Below are positions 37,012 through 46,982 of a DNA stretch of 64,000 nucleotides, one piece after another (the stretch's first letter is position 1; every line of letters starts with the position of its first letter). Both the position numbers and the translations under genes were made by a program. Under the pieces are notes generated by a model. That model was given only the letters and a program-made list of their open reading frames with translations, did no database searches and was not told the origin of the DNA. This stretch comes from an uncultured Paracoccaceae bacterium (GTDB lineage: Bacteria; Pseudomonadota; Alphaproteobacteria; Rhodobacterales; Rhodobacteraceae), in NCBI GenBank assembly GCA_905182105.1, contig CAJJAR010000013.1, positions 1 to 64,000 of the forward strand, written 5' to 3'.

Positions 37012-38616
37012 ATGTCCAAACTATCAAACACGCTGTCCCGTCCTCTAGGGGTGCAAATTTCTCACATGTTGAAGGATCGCGGAGTTGATGTAATCTTTGG
37101 GATACCCGGCGTACACAATCAAGAAATGTACCGAGGCATTGAAGAGGCTGGGATTACCCATGTTTTAGCACGTCATGAACAGGGCGCTGGTTTTATGGCC
37201 GACGGCTATGCCCGTGCCTCGGGCAAACCCGGAGTGGCCTATGTGATTACTGGCCCGGGTCTGTGCAATATCATGACGCCAATGGGGCAAGCCTATTCAG
37301 ACTCTGTTTCAATGCTGGTAATTTCATCGTGTTTGGATGAAGTGTCTGTTCGGAAGGGCCAACTTCACCAAATGAAAGATCAACGGGCTGCGGCTGAGAC
37401 CGTTTGTGATTGGTCTAATGAGGCTGGATCAGCCGATGCTGCATACACCTTGATCGATCGCGCCTTTGCAGAATTCCAAAATGCGCGTCCACGCCCTAAA
37501 CACATACAGGTACCCATTGCCCTACTAGAAGGGCAGGCTGCCCCCCTCGCTCGTAATTTGAGTTTGCCAAGCAATCAAAACGTCGATGGAGATGTCATTC
37601 ACGACGTCTTTACTCGGTTGCTCTACGCACAGTACCCACTGATTATTCTAGGCGGTGGCGTTGCAAATGGTGAATGCGAGGGTGTTGCAAAAGCGATGCG
37701 CACCATCGGTGCCGCCAGTATGGTTAGTACTGCAGGTCGTGGATTGGTCGATCCTGTTGACCCATTCACATTTGGTGCCTGTTTAGCGCGCCCTAGCAGT
37801 GCCGAGGTCGCAGCGAAGGCTGATTTGGTTGTCGCGGTTGGTTGTGAACTTGCAGAGGTTGATCTTTGGCGCAGCGAACTTGGACACGCAGCACCTTTGA
37901 TCCGTGTGGACTTGGACGCGAGTGTGGGTACAGCAGACCCCAAAACATCGATGTTTGTGCAATCAGACGGTGCAAGTTTTATTCTGGCTTTGGCAGATCA
38001 GTTTGACGAACCTCTGAATACAGAATGGAAAGCTGACAATGTTATGATGTGGCGCGCGCGTTGGCGCTCCGAAGTAATTTCGGAACGGCCAAACATTGCT
38101 CCGGTCATTGAGGTGCTCAAGGCTGCAGTACCAGACGACACGATGATCTATTCAGATATGACACAATTGGCCTACGCTGCAGTTGAGTTGTGGGACATGG
38201 CCTTGCCAAAGCACTGGCATCATCCTTCTGGGTTTGGAACCCTTGGCTATGCCACGCCAGCTGCGATTGGTGGGGCCATTGCGCGTCCAAGCAAGCCGAC
38301 TATGGCCATCATTGGTGACTACGGGTTTCATTACACCATGGCTGAGCTAGGTGTCGCAGTTGAATTGGGGCTAAGCATACCCATCGTTCTGTGGGACAAC
38401 GCGAAATTGGGTGAGATAGAAGACAGCATGACTGCGGCCCAGATCGCGCCTAATGCTGTTATCGCGCACAATCCTGACTTTTGTAAACTTGCAGAAGCGT
38501 TTGGCGCAAATACATCTGCGCCAGAAAATTTGATTGAGTTGGACAAGGCGGTTCAATCAGCGTTCAATGCCGATGGACCAACCCTAATTTACGTAACACC
38601 CAAAATCTTGGCCTGA
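37012..38616 (+). CDS. ThDP-dependent decarboxylase, 5-guanidino-2-oxopentanoate decarboxylase-like
   Basis: A 534-residue thiamine diphosphate enzyme of the acetolactate synthase superfamily. The Pyr domain has GIPGVHNQEMY with catalytic HEQGAGFMADGYARASG (Glu near residue 55). The central domain follows, and the PP domain has GFGTLGYATPAAIGGAIA then GDYGFHYTMAELGVAVE with the Mg-binding GD-x-N region (here GDYGFH). The annotation closest to this architecture in Rhodobacteraceae is AruI, the arginine transaminase pathway decarboxylase, but related enzymes act on other 2-oxo acids. It abuts trkH (stop 37011, start 37012), so the two are likely one transcript. Confidence 0.8.
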   Translation: MSKLSNTLSRPLGVQISHMLKDRGVDVIFGIPGVHNQEMYRGIEEAGITHVLARHEQGAGFMADGYARASGKPGVAYVITGPGLCNIMTPMGQAYSDSVSMLVISSCLDEVSVRKGQLHQMKDQRAAAETVCDWSNEAGSADAAYTLIDRAFAEFQNARPRPKHIQVPIALLEGQAAPLARNLSLPSNQNVDGDVIHDVFTRLLYAQYPLIILGGGVANGECEGVAKAMRTIGAASMVSTAGRGLVDPVDPFTFGACLARPSSAEVAAKADLVVAVGCELAEVDLWRSELGHAAPLIRVDLDASVGTADPKTSMFVQSDGASFILALADQFDEPLNTEWKADNVMMWRARWRSEVISERPNIAPVIEVLKAAVPDDTMIYSDMTQLAYAAVELWDMALPKHWHHPSGFGTLGYATPAAIGGAIARPSKPTMAIIGDYGFHYTMAELGVAVELGLSIPIVLWDNAKLGEIEDSMTAAQIAPNAVIAHNPDFCKLAEAFGANTSAPENLIELDKAVQSAFNADGPTLIYVTPKILA

Positions 38617-38649
38617 ATTATCTTCATCTTAACAGACAAACTCGGGGGT

Positions 38650-38666
38650 TTGGGGCAAAGCCCCAA
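38650..38666 (+). terminator. Stem-loop after the AruI-like gene
   Basis: A 7-bp stem TTGGGGC/GCCCCAA with an AAA loop (38650-38656, 38660-38666) lies between convergent genes. No U-run; a modest terminator candidate for either strand. Confidence 0.5.
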
Positions 38667-38670
38667 GGTG

Positions 38671-40440
38671 TTATCTCCAGCAGCTGACCAGAACAGTCAT
38701 GCTGCGCGCAGCTACAGAAATGTCTTCTGCAGCCATCTGTTCTGTTGAATTGGCTGTTTGGCTCGATTTTCCAGCATCACTCAATGCTGCCTGAACAGTT
38801 TCACGATCTAGCGAAAAGGCAACGTCAGCAGGCAATTGTGGGCCAGTCGATAGTGCTGGAAGCAACATGCCCAACACACCACCAGTTGGATCCAAAATTG
38901 GACCGCCGGCATCGCCAGCCAGAGCGGTTAGCGCCATACGGTTCAGGTATTCCTCGCCGCGCAAACCGCGCAGATCAGACAACGTTTCGTCGGTGACTGA
39001 ATGAGAGTCCAATACACCTTCATAGCTGTAACCCGCCACTGCTATTTCAGTGTTTAACCGCGGTGTTTGCGCGCTGAATGCTGCAACGTTTAAAGGAGAT
39101 AGCGCCTCATTTGGTGTCAAAACCGCTACGCCGTTGTTTGATGTTGAAACCAAGGTGGCCTCATATAAATCGTCAATGGTAATGCGGGCGCAGCTGTCGA
39201 CAGCGTCTGTTGTTGTGACAACAGTGCCGCGGCTATCGATATAAAACCCTGAACGGGAAACCGCAGGCTTGCTAACTTCAAGGCCAAAAACTAAATCGAT
39301 GGCTTGATCCTCATCAGACCCTGCTGTTGGGTCCAAAACTGCAGCTGACCGGACCAAACTTTTGTCCATTTCACCAATCAAACGACGGCGACGTTCTTCG
39401 TCACCAGCAGGCCACATCCAGGTGAAACCTTTGATTTAACCGTTGGCCAGGCTAATGGGAGTTTCGCTCACCATGGTGGCGTTTTCACCTATTAAGACAA
39501 AGCTGTTATTTTTACGCTCACGCGGGCCGTCCAGTGGAACTGCTTCTAGTGTCTGCATGGTGTCGTAGAGACTATAGAGTGTGTTTTGATCACCCGGCTG
39601 GCTGACAAGTAAAACGCGCGCGCCGGTGTCATCCACAGACTTATACTGAGCAAAAGGTGACTCATATTTCTCAAATGCAACTTCGAGCGTTGGAAGCTTA
39701 ATTTCGATAACTGCAGCGTCATCGCGAACAACCTCGAGGCCCAGGCCATCAAAGATTGAGTTATATTTTTTCAAAATTTCAGCACGTTGTGTGGTCGTTA
39801 AAATGCCAGCAGTATCATAGCTATTTGCTTCTTGCCATGCAGCCATCGAATTACGTGTGCCACGACCGAACGACCCATCAATTGCTGCGTTGTAAAAACC
39901 AGCCCACTGTAACAGACGTTGCAATTTTTTCTTTTCTTCCCGGCTCAGTGCACCTTTGCTACGCTGAGCTTCGGCAGGTGTTTCGCCAGCGGGTTCAACG
40001 AGCTCAACCTCAACAAGGGATGTTGGCTCCGCTGTTGGTGTTTCGTCAGCATCTACTATTTGTGTCTCAGCTTCGATCGGAGCAGGGGCTACCTCAAGGT
40101 CTAGGATATTTGCTCCAACCGGCCAAAATTGTTGACGCAGGCTTGAGGATTCTGCGATGACTGCGACGCGTGGGATTAGTCCGTCGCGGTGATAAGGCAG
40201 TAACGCCGTCTCAGCATCCGCACGTGTGTAAGGACCTAATGCAATACCATGCCAACCGCCGCCTAGAGCGAAGCCATTAACATCTTCTAGAATTTCAGCA
40301 TAGCCACGCGCAGCTTCTGTGCCGGCACGCAAACTAGATTGAGCTTCAATTTAAATCCATACGACTTCATGGGCTGATTGTGCTGCCTCTGGCATTGCCC
40401 AAGCCCACAGTACCAAAGTTAGAGAAAGGAGATTACGCAC
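38671..40440 (-). pseudogene. Peptidoglycan-binding/trypsin-fold secreted protein with two in-frame stops
   Basis: A single minus-strand frame runs from a GTG at 40440 to 38671. Its start is a signal peptide (LLSLTLVLWAWAMPEAAQSA) and then EVVWI, TAA at 40351-40353, IEAQSS. The usual reading is WIQIEAQ, so CAA to TAA is likely. A peptidoglycan-binding domain follows (LQRLLQWAGFYNAAIDGSFG near 300 bases in). A second TAA at 39436-39438 falls between LANG and IKGFTW, after which a trypsin-fold domain runs to the end. There the usual GDSGGP reads GDAGGP, so even the intact ancestor may have lacked protease activity. Confidence 0.78.
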
Positions 40441-40647
40441 AATTTTGTGAATCAATGTGCTGGATACCTTGCAATCATTTAGTTTCGGTTAAATAAGCAG
40501 GAATTCGCTGCAATTGCCATAAGCTAAGTGACATAAAAAGAATGCTTTGGGTGCAATTGACCACAGTTGTTGAGAAGCTTAGGTAAGACGCGGCTTATAA
40601 TGCCGATTGCAACGGCGAATTGAACCGCATTTCGATACAGTCAGGAC
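40441..40647. other. Intergenic region upstream of glyQ
   Basis: About 207 AT-richer bases between the broken secreted gene and glyQ. They must hold the glyQ operon promoter. I found no T-box, glycine riboswitch or hairpin that I can defend. Confidence 0.5.
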
Positions 40648-41586
40648 ATGTCCATGAACAGCACAACACCGCGATCCTTTCAGGAAATCATCCTGCGTCT
40701 TCAAGGGTATTGGGCCTCTAAGGGCTGTGCCATTTTACAGCCATACGACATGGAAGTTGGGGCCGGGACATTCCACCCAGCGACGACACTACGCAGCTTG
40801 GGGTCAAACCCTTGGGCCGCCGCTTATGTGCAGCCCTCACGCCGCCCAACAGATGGGCGCTATGGTGAAAATCCGAACCGCCTGCAGCATTATTATCAAT
40901 ACCAAGTGCTGATCAAACCCAGCCCACCCAATTTGCAAGAATTGTATCTCGGATCCCTTGCTGCCATCGGCGTCGACATGGACCTTCATGATATTCGTTT
41001 TGTAGAGGACGATTGGGAAAGCCCAACTCTTGGCGCGTGGGGCCTTGGATGGGAAATCTGGTGTGATGGCATGGAAGTTTCACAGTTCACTTATTTCCAA
41101 CAAGTCGGCGGCCATGACTGCACGCCTGTGTCTGGCGAGTTGACATACGGTCTTGAACGCCTCGCGATGTACATTCTGGAGTGTGACCACGTGATGGACA
41201 TGCCCTTCAATGACCCTGATGCACCAATTCCCATGAAATACAGTGACATCTTTAAGCAAACCGAAGAAGAATATGCCCGGTGGAACTTTGATGTGGCTAA
41301 CACCGAAGTGTTGTTACGTCATTTTGAGGAGGCTGAGGTTGAATGTCAGGCCATCCTTTCACAAGCATTTGACGATCCAAAAACTGGTAAGCGTATCATC
41401 ATGGCACACCCTGCCTATGACCAATGCATCAAAGCTAGCCACATCTTCAACTTGTTGGATGCGCGCGGCGTAATCTCTGTCACTGAGCGTCAGGCATACA
41501 TTGGTCGTGTCCGTTCGCTTTCTAAAAAATGCGCAGATGCATTTGTCCAAACCCGCGCTGGCGGCTTTATCGAGGCGGTGGAATAA
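40648..41586 (+). CDS. glyQ: Glycine--tRNA ligase alpha subunit
   Basis: The catalytic class II alpha chain (312 residues) of the heterotetrameric glycyl-tRNA synthetase. It begins with [19 protein letters not shown] and has the motif [14 protein letters not shown] near residue 50, the [20 protein letters not shown] segment near 65-85 and [12 protein letters not shown] near 150, all family landmarks. Met3 at 40654 is an alternative start. It overlaps the DUF6446 gene by one base, with glyS following, an order typical of Rhodobacteraceae. Confidence 0.97.
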   Translation: MSMNSTTPRSFQEIILRLQGYWASKGCAILQPYDMEVGAGTFHPATTLRSLGSNPWAAAYVQPSRRPTDGRYGENPNRLQHYYQYQVLIKPSPPNLQELYLGSLAAIGVDMDLHDIRFVEDDWESPTLGAWGLGWEIWCDGMEVSQFTYFQQVGGHDCTPVSGELTYGLERLAMYILECDHVMDMPFNDPDAPIPMKYSDIFKQTEEEYARWNFDVANTEVLLRHFEEAEVECQAILSQAFDDPKTGKRIIMAHPAYDQCIKASHIFNLLDARGVISVTERQAYIGRVRSLSKKCADAFVQTRAGGFIEAVE

Positions 41587-42101
41587 TGGGAAAGTTTTTA
41601 GCAGTGTTGTTACTTGGAAGTGCCGTGATTGCAGGGGCATCTATGTATTATCTGCAGGTTTATGGCCTGTACGACGAAGTCCAAACAAGAGATGTTCAAC
41701 TTGTTTCGGTTGTGGATGATCTGCCGGAAACGATCAGCTTTGATAACTTCCAAGCCATCGATTCACAAAGTTCACCAATACGCTATCGCGCATGTTTCAC
41801 AACAGACCTTAGCATACCATTGTTAAGCGAAACGTATGTTGGTTTGGAAAAGGCGTCCCCGCGCAACGCTCCAAAATGGTTCGACTGCTTTGATGCAGCC
41901 GCAATCGGTGCAGAGTTGGCGGCAGGAACAGCTGTTCCTTTTCTTGGCCAGAAAAACGTCCACTTCGGCGTTGACCGCATCGTTGCCATCACGGACGACG
42001 GACGTGGCTATATATGGCACGATCTCAATGACTGCGGCGACAAAGCCTATGATGGCACTATCGTTGGCGAAGAATGCCCAGGACGGGAAGCAACAGAATG
42101 A
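41586..42101 (+). CDS. DUF6446 family protein
   Basis: A 171-residue protein with one N-terminal membrane anchor or signal segment (FLAVLLLGSAVIAGASMYYL), a middle domain with YRACFTTDLSIPLL, and a C-terminal acidic region with three Cys (WFDCFDA, LNDCGDK, GEECPGRE). It corresponds to the DUF6446 family found between glyQ and glyS in this group. The start shares a base with the glyQ stop and its end overlaps glyS by 4 bases, so it is expressed stoichiometrically with the synthetase. Its function is unknown. Confidence 0.85.
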   Translation: MGKFLAVLLLGSAVIAGASMYYLQVYGLYDEVQTRDVQLVSVVDDLPETISFDNFQAIDSQSSPIRYRACFTTDLSIPLLSETYVGLEKASPRNAPKWFDCFDAAAIGAELAAGTAVPFLGQKNVHFGVDRIVAITDDGRGYIWHDLNDCGDKAYDGTIVGEECPGREATE

Positions 42102-44143
42102 CTGATCTATTAATCGAACTTTTCTCCGAAGAAATTCCGGCCCGTATGCAGACACGTGCGGCCAATGATCTAAAGAAACTTGTTACTGATGGTATGGTGG
42201 AGGCTGGCTTAACCTATGCCTCAGTCGCCGCGTTTAGCACGCCGCGCCGCCTAACGCTGACCGTTGAAGGTATGCTTGATGCGTCGGCAACAATTGTCGA
42301 AGAACGCAAAGGCCCAAGGGCCGATGCCCCTGAAAAAGCAATCGAAGGTTTCTTGCGCGGTGCAGGTTTGACCCGCGGCGATCTTGAGGAACGTGAAACG
42401 CCCAAGGGGAACATCTTTTTCGCCAAGATTACTAAAGAGGGACGCCCCGCCGCAGATATCGTGGCTGAGGTTTTAGAGCGTACAATCCGCAATTTCCCAT
42501 GGCCGAAATCCATGCGTTGGGGAAAAGGGACGTTGAAATGGGTGCGCCCGCTGCACTCTATTCTATGCATCACCAGCTCTGAAGAAGGCGCAACTGTTGT
42601 GCCGCTTCAGGTCGATGGGATCATCTCTGGGAATACGACCCATGGCCACCGTTTCTTGTCTCCAGATAGTATCACTGTGAACAACTTTGATGACTACACT
42701 AGCAAACTGAAATCGGCACATGTGGTGCTTGATGCTCATGAACGGGCAGACGCAATTTGGAACGACGCGACCAATCAGGCTTTTGCAACTGGTTTTGAGG
42801 TTGTTGAAGACGCGGGTCTTTTGGCTGAGGTGGCAGGCCTTGTTGAATGGCCTGTTGTCTTGATGGGTGAGATTGGTGAGGATTTCTTGGGGCTACCAGC
42901 CGAAGTGCTGCAGACCTCGATGCGCGAGCATCAAAAGTTCTTCTCAGTACGTAACGCCAAAACGGGCCGTATTGAGCGCTTCATTACCGTGGCAAATTGC
43001 ACAACAGCTGACAACGGTGCTACGATCCTTGCGGGCAACCAAAAGGTATTGTCGGCTCGTTTGGCGGATGCAAAGTTCTTCTGGGAAAACGACCTGCGCG
43101 TTGCAAAGTCAGATATGAGCGTTTGGTTGAAGTCGCTTGAAAACGTTACATTCCATAACAAGCTTGGCACCCAAGCAGAGTTGGTGAACCGCATGGCGAC
43201 GTTGGCGCGTGAGTTGGCTCTGGCGGTTGGGGCAGACCCTGATATGGCCGAAAAAGCTGCGCGTTTGGCCAAAGCAGACCTAAGCTCTGAAATGGTCTAT
43301 GAGTTTCCAGAACTTCAAGGGCTTATGGGGCGCTATTATATCGAAGCTTCAGGTCAAGACGTGCAAATTGCAGCCGCTGCTGAGGAACACTATGCACCAC
43401 TTGGACCCTCTGATGACGTACCAACAGCTCCAGTTTCGATAACAGTAGCGCTCGCTGAAAAACTTGAAAAACTCAATGGATTTTGGTCCATCGATGAAAA
43501 GCCAACGGGTTCAAAAGACCCCTTCGCACTACGCCGTGCGGCACTTGGTATAATTCGAATTGTGATAGAAAACGATTTAGCACTGTCTTTGAATGCAGTG
43601 TTGTCAACAGAGCATGCAGATAGCATTCTTTCGTTCTTCCACGATCGCCTTAAAGTATACCTAAAAGATCAAGGCATTCGCCACGACATCATTGATGCCT
43701 GCATTGCAATGGACGGCAATGACGACATTAATCTTTTGGTGAAACGTGCACGGGCCTTATCTGAAACGCTGAAAACAGATGACGGTGAAAACCTGATCCA
43801 AGGGTTCAAACGTGCCAACAATATTTTGTTTCAAGCGGAAGCTGCGGACGGGGTTGAATACTCTTACGGTGCCGATGTGAAATTCGTAGAAACAGATGAG
43901 GAGCGTACACTATTTGGTGCCCTTGATACGTCTGAGGCAACAATCAAACTTGCAATGGAGGCCCAAGACTTCGCATCTGCTATGTCTGCAATGGCAATGC
44001 TTCGCACGCCTATAGACACCTTCTTTGAGGCAGTACAGATTAACTCTGATAACCCGACGGTGCGCCGCAATCGCCTTAACCTTCTCAGTCGTATCCGTAC
44101 GGTTTGCTCTTCGGTGGCGGATCTAACCAAAATCGAAGGCTGA
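42098..44143 (+). CDS. glyS: Glycine--tRNA ligase beta subunit
   Basis: The 681-residue beta chain, which binds tRNA-Gly and completes the enzyme made by glyQ. Landmarks are LLIELFSEEIPARMQ at the start, MRWGKGTLKWVRPLHSI near residue 140, the LPAEVLQTSMREHQKFF block near residue 270, KSLENVTFHNKLGT, and a C-terminal anticodon-binding DALR-like domain ending with NRLNLLSRI. The chosen ATG overlaps the DUF6446 stop (ATGA); eight extra codons upstream are open but unlikely. Confidence 0.97.
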   Translation: MTDLLIELFSEEIPARMQTRAANDLKKLVTDGMVEAGLTYASVAAFSTPRRLTLTVEGMLDASATIVEERKGPRADAPEKAIEGFLRGAGLTRGDLEERETPKGNIFFAKITKEGRPAADIVAEVLERTIRNFPWPKSMRWGKGTLKWVRPLHSILCITSSEEGATVVPLQVDGIISGNTTHGHRFLSPDSITVNNFDDYTSKLKSAHVVLDAHERADAIWNDATNQAFATGFEVVEDAGLLAEVAGLVEWPVVLMGEIGEDFLGLPAEVLQTSMREHQKFFSVRNAKTGRIERFITVANCTTADNGATILAGNQKVLSARLADAKFFWENDLRVAKSDMSVWLKSLENVTFHNKLGTQAELVNRMATLARELALAVGADPDMAEKAARLAKADLSSEMVYEFPELQGLMGRYYIEASGQDVQIAAAAEEHYAPLGPSDDVPTAPVSITVALAEKLEKLNGFWSIDEKPTGSKDPFALRRAALGIIRIVIENDLALSLNAVLSTEHADSILSFFHDRLKVYLKDQGIRHDIIDACIAMDGNDDINLLVKRARALSETLKTDDGENLIQGFKRANNILFQAEAADGVEYSYGADVKFVETDEERTLFGALDTSEATIKLAMEAQDFASAMSAMAMLRTPIDTFFEAVQINSDNPTVRRNRLNLLSRIRTVCSSVADLTKIEG

Positions 44144-44194
44144 TTCCACTTCGTCTTACCAAATAAACTCCCGTGAACCGGCCCGTAGGGACGT

Positions 44195-44214
44195 GGGGGC
44201 TGGCCCCCTTGTTT
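44195..44214 (+). terminator. Terminator after glyS
   Basis: A short, very GC-rich hairpin (GGGGG/CCCCC around CTGG, 44195-44208) is followed by TTGTTTT. It ends the glyQ-DUF6446-glyS operon. Confidence 0.65.
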
Positions 44215-44263
44215 TCTGCTCCCCGGTATACGCTAAATCCTTGATCGCCTGGGATTTAAGTCT

Positions 44264-46831
44264 ATGCTGACATGGAAACCGGTAGGTGCTGCAATGCAGA
44301 ATAATCCCGATACAACACTTGTTACGCAAACAGCTATAATGGCGGCGTCCACGCATGGCGGCCGTGCAAAATGCTTACAGCGTTTGATCCGTCTTGACCT
44401 GCCAGTGCCCAAAACGGTGGCGCTTAGTTTTTCGGCGGTCTCCAAAATTGCCAATGGTGAATTGCCAGATATTGAAGCCGTGCTTTCACAGTTCCCGAAA
44501 GATGCACTTTTGTGCGTGCGCCCGTCCTCAGAGGATGCGGATTGGGGTGGCCCCAGCGCTGTGCTCAATATCGGAATGAACGATTCTTCCTATGTAGACT
44601 TGTGCGCTCAACTAGGGACAGAGGGCGCAACTGCGATTTACACTCGGTTTGTTCAGTCCTACGCAATTAACGTTGCACGTCTTGATCCAGATATGTTTGA
44701 CGATGTTGTCGCATCAGGTCCCGAAGGATTGTCAGAGACATTGCGTGCGTATGAAGCTGAAACAGATGAGAAATTCCCCTCCGACGTCGGTACACAACTT
44801 GCCGCTGTGCTGCGATCGATGGCACGTGCGTGGGATGGAACCTCTGCGCGCCTGCTTCGCCAAGGCAAAGGTGCACCTGCAGGTGCCGGTCTTGGTCTCG
44901 TGGTTCAACAAATGGCTTTTGGGGTAGGCAAGCATCAAAGCGGCTCTGGAATGTTCCAACTGGTCAATAGCGATACTGGCCAGCCGCAAATTACGGGTCG
45001 CTATCTGGTCCAAAGCCAAGGGCTAGAAGCGCTGTTCCAAGATGCCGAAGCAATGTACCTCACGCGTGACCCACGCGGCCCATCCTTTGAGGAACTGGAA
45101 CCAGAGCTGTTTGAAACGCTCAAAGCCCATGCCGCCTTGAGCCGTGTGCGCCTGCGTGAAGAGATGCAACTGGAGTTCACAGTTGATAACGGCAAGCTCA
45201 ATATTTTGGACGGGATCCGTGTTGCCAGATCATCACGCGCGGCTGTTCGTATCGCGGTCAGTTTAGCCAACGATAAGATCATCCCTCGTCAAGAAGCCTT
45301 GATGCGTGTTGAGCCGCTTTCGCTTAACGAATTGCTGCATCGCCAAGTTGATAGCGATGCGCTGCGTGATGTCGTAGGTCACGGCATTGCGGCCAGCCCG
45401 GGTGCCGCTACAGGCAAGCTTGTTTTCACTGCTGCCGATGCTCAAGCGCACGCTGCACGTGAAGAAGATTGTATTCTTGTGCGTCGTGAAACGTCACCCG
45501 AAGATATTCGTGGAATGCACGCCGCTCGTGCTGTTTTGACAGAGCGGGGCGGGGTTACCAGTCATGCAGCCGTAATCGGGCGCGGAATTGGTTTGCCTTG
45601 CGTCGTTGGCGTGTCGAACATTCGGTTCGTGCCAAACAAGAAACAGCTTATTTTGGCAGATGGCCGCATTCTTGAAGAAGGCGAGGTCGTAACAGTTGAT
45701 GGCACGTCAGGGCAGGTTTTGTTGGGCGCTGTTGCGATGCAAGAAGCCGCGCTTGATGATGCATTCCAGACCTTGATGGAGTGGGCAGATGAAGAACGCG
45801 ACATTGGTATTCGTGCCAACGCGGATACGCCTGCTGATGCCCAAACCGCTCGTAATTTTAATGCACAAGGTATTGGGTTGTGCCGCACGGAACATATGTT
45901 TTTTGAGGCAAGTCGTCTGACAGTGATGCGAGAGATGATCTTTGCAGAAACATCAAAGGACCGTCGCGCGGTGCTTGAGCGCCTTTTGCCGATGCAACGT
46001 GAAGACTTTACCGAACTGTTCCGCATTATGCAGGGACAACCAGTTTCGATCCGTCTGTTCGATCCACCATTACATGAATTCCTTCCAGCAGACCGAAATG
46101 GGCAGCGTGAATTGGCTGAAGCCCTTGATCTACCATTGTCCGATGTTACGCGTCGTATTGAGGCGATGCGTGAATATAACCCTATGCTTGGTTTGCGCGG
46201 TGTTCGATTGGGTGTGACGGTTCCAGAAATTTACGAAATGCAGGCGCGTGCGATTTTCGAAGCGACGATCGTGGCTAGTCGTGATGGCGCATCGATTGTG
46301 CCCGAAATCATGATTCCGCTCGTCAGTGCAAAGCGCGAAGTTGAGTTGGTCAAAACCCGCGTTGATGGAATTGCTGCCGCTGTTCGTGTCGAACAGGATG
46401 CAGATTTCGATTATCGGTTGGGTGTAATGGTTGAAACTCCTCGGGCCGCTTTGCGCGCCGGAGATATTGCGCAGCACTGTGCCTTCCTTAGTTTTGGAAC
46501 TAATGACCTTACCCAGATGACATATGGTCTTAGCCGTGATGACGCAGGTCGATTTATGTCAGACTACGTTCAGCAAGAGGTGTTTGCCGAAGATCCGTTT
46601 CACACACTTGATATAGACGGAGTGGGCGAGTTGCTTAAATTGGGTGCAGAGCGTGGTCGAAAGACCCAACCGAACATGACTTTGTCGATTTGCGGCGAAC
46701 ATGGTGGGAACCCCGAATCAATCGCTTTTTGCCGAGAGGCCGGGTTTGACTACGTTTCGTGTTCCCCCTTCCGTGTTCCGGTCGCTCGATTGGCCGCGGC
46801 GCAGTTGGCGATCAAAGACAAGACAGGGTAG
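44264..46831 (+). CDS. Pyruvate phosphate dikinase-like PEP-binding protein
   Basis: An 855-residue PPDK-like enzyme. The swivelling phospho-His domain has TERGGVTSHAAVIGRG with His434, and the PEP-binding TIM barrel has RLFDPPLHEFLP, MLGLRGVRLG, GVMVETPRAA, SFGTNDLTQMTYGLSRDD and the acid/base Cys810 in SICGEHGGNP. The N-terminal nucleotide-binding part is unusual: the canonical GARVSMPGMMDT loop is replaced by VRPSSEDADWGGPSAVLN. It may therefore not be a normal ATP/pyruvate dikinase. It follows glyS after a terminator. Met11 (44294) is an alternative start. The role is unclear; an orphan PEP-dependent activity is possible. Confidence 0.85.
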   Translation: MLTWKPVGAAMQNNPDTTLVTQTAIMAASTHGGRAKCLQRLIRLDLPVPKTVALSFSAVSKIANGELPDIEAVLSQFPKDALLCVRPSSEDADWGGPSAVLNIGMNDSSYVDLCAQLGTEGATAIYTRFVQSYAINVARLDPDMFDDVVASGPEGLSETLRAYEAETDEKFPSDVGTQLAAVLRSMARAWDGTSARLLRQGKGAPAGAGLGLVVQQMAFGVGKHQSGSGMFQLVNSDTGQPQITGRYLVQSQGLEALFQDAEAMYLTRDPRGPSFEELEPELFETLKAHAALSRVRLREEMQLEFTVDNGKLNILDGIRVARSSRAAVRIAVSLANDKIIPRQEALMRVEPLSLNELLHRQVDSDALRDVVGHGIAASPGAATGKLVFTAADAQAHAAREEDCILVRRETSPEDIRGMHAARAVLTERGGVTSHAAVIGRGIGLPCVVGVSNIRFVPNKKQLILADGRILEEGEVVTVDGTSGQVLLGAVAMQEAALDDAFQTLMEWADEERDIGIRANADTPADAQTARNFNAQGIGLCRTEHMFFEASRLTVMREMIFAETSKDRRAVLERLLPMQREDFTELFRIMQGQPVSIRLFDPPLHEFLPADRNGQRELAEALDLPLSDVTRRIEAMREYNPMLGLRGVRLGVTVPEIYEMQARAIFEATIVASRDGASIVPEIMIPLVSAKREVELVKTRVDGIAAAVRVEQDADFDYRLGVMVETPRAALRAGDIAQHCAFLSFGTNDLTQMTYGLSRDDAGRFMSDYVQQEVFAEDPFHTLDIDGVGELLKLGAERGRKTQPNMTLSICGEHGGNPESIAFCREAGFDYVSCSPFRVPVARLAAAQLAIKDKTG

Positions 46832-46982
46832 GGGTAAGAATAGGTGTCCGCTACATCCTGTTATCGGCCTGATATTCACTATTGGTTAATTGGATACCTC
46901 TAAGTTGCTGACGTAAGGTTAACTGGACGAACTGCACTAAACACACTAGTTGGCTGCCATCGGAGTAACTTTGGAGCGCCGA

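Noticed and set aside
40441-40647. Possible T-box or glycine riboswitch before glyQ
   Set aside because: No T-box sequence or paired glycine aptamers can be read; the region is AT-rich without convincing stems.
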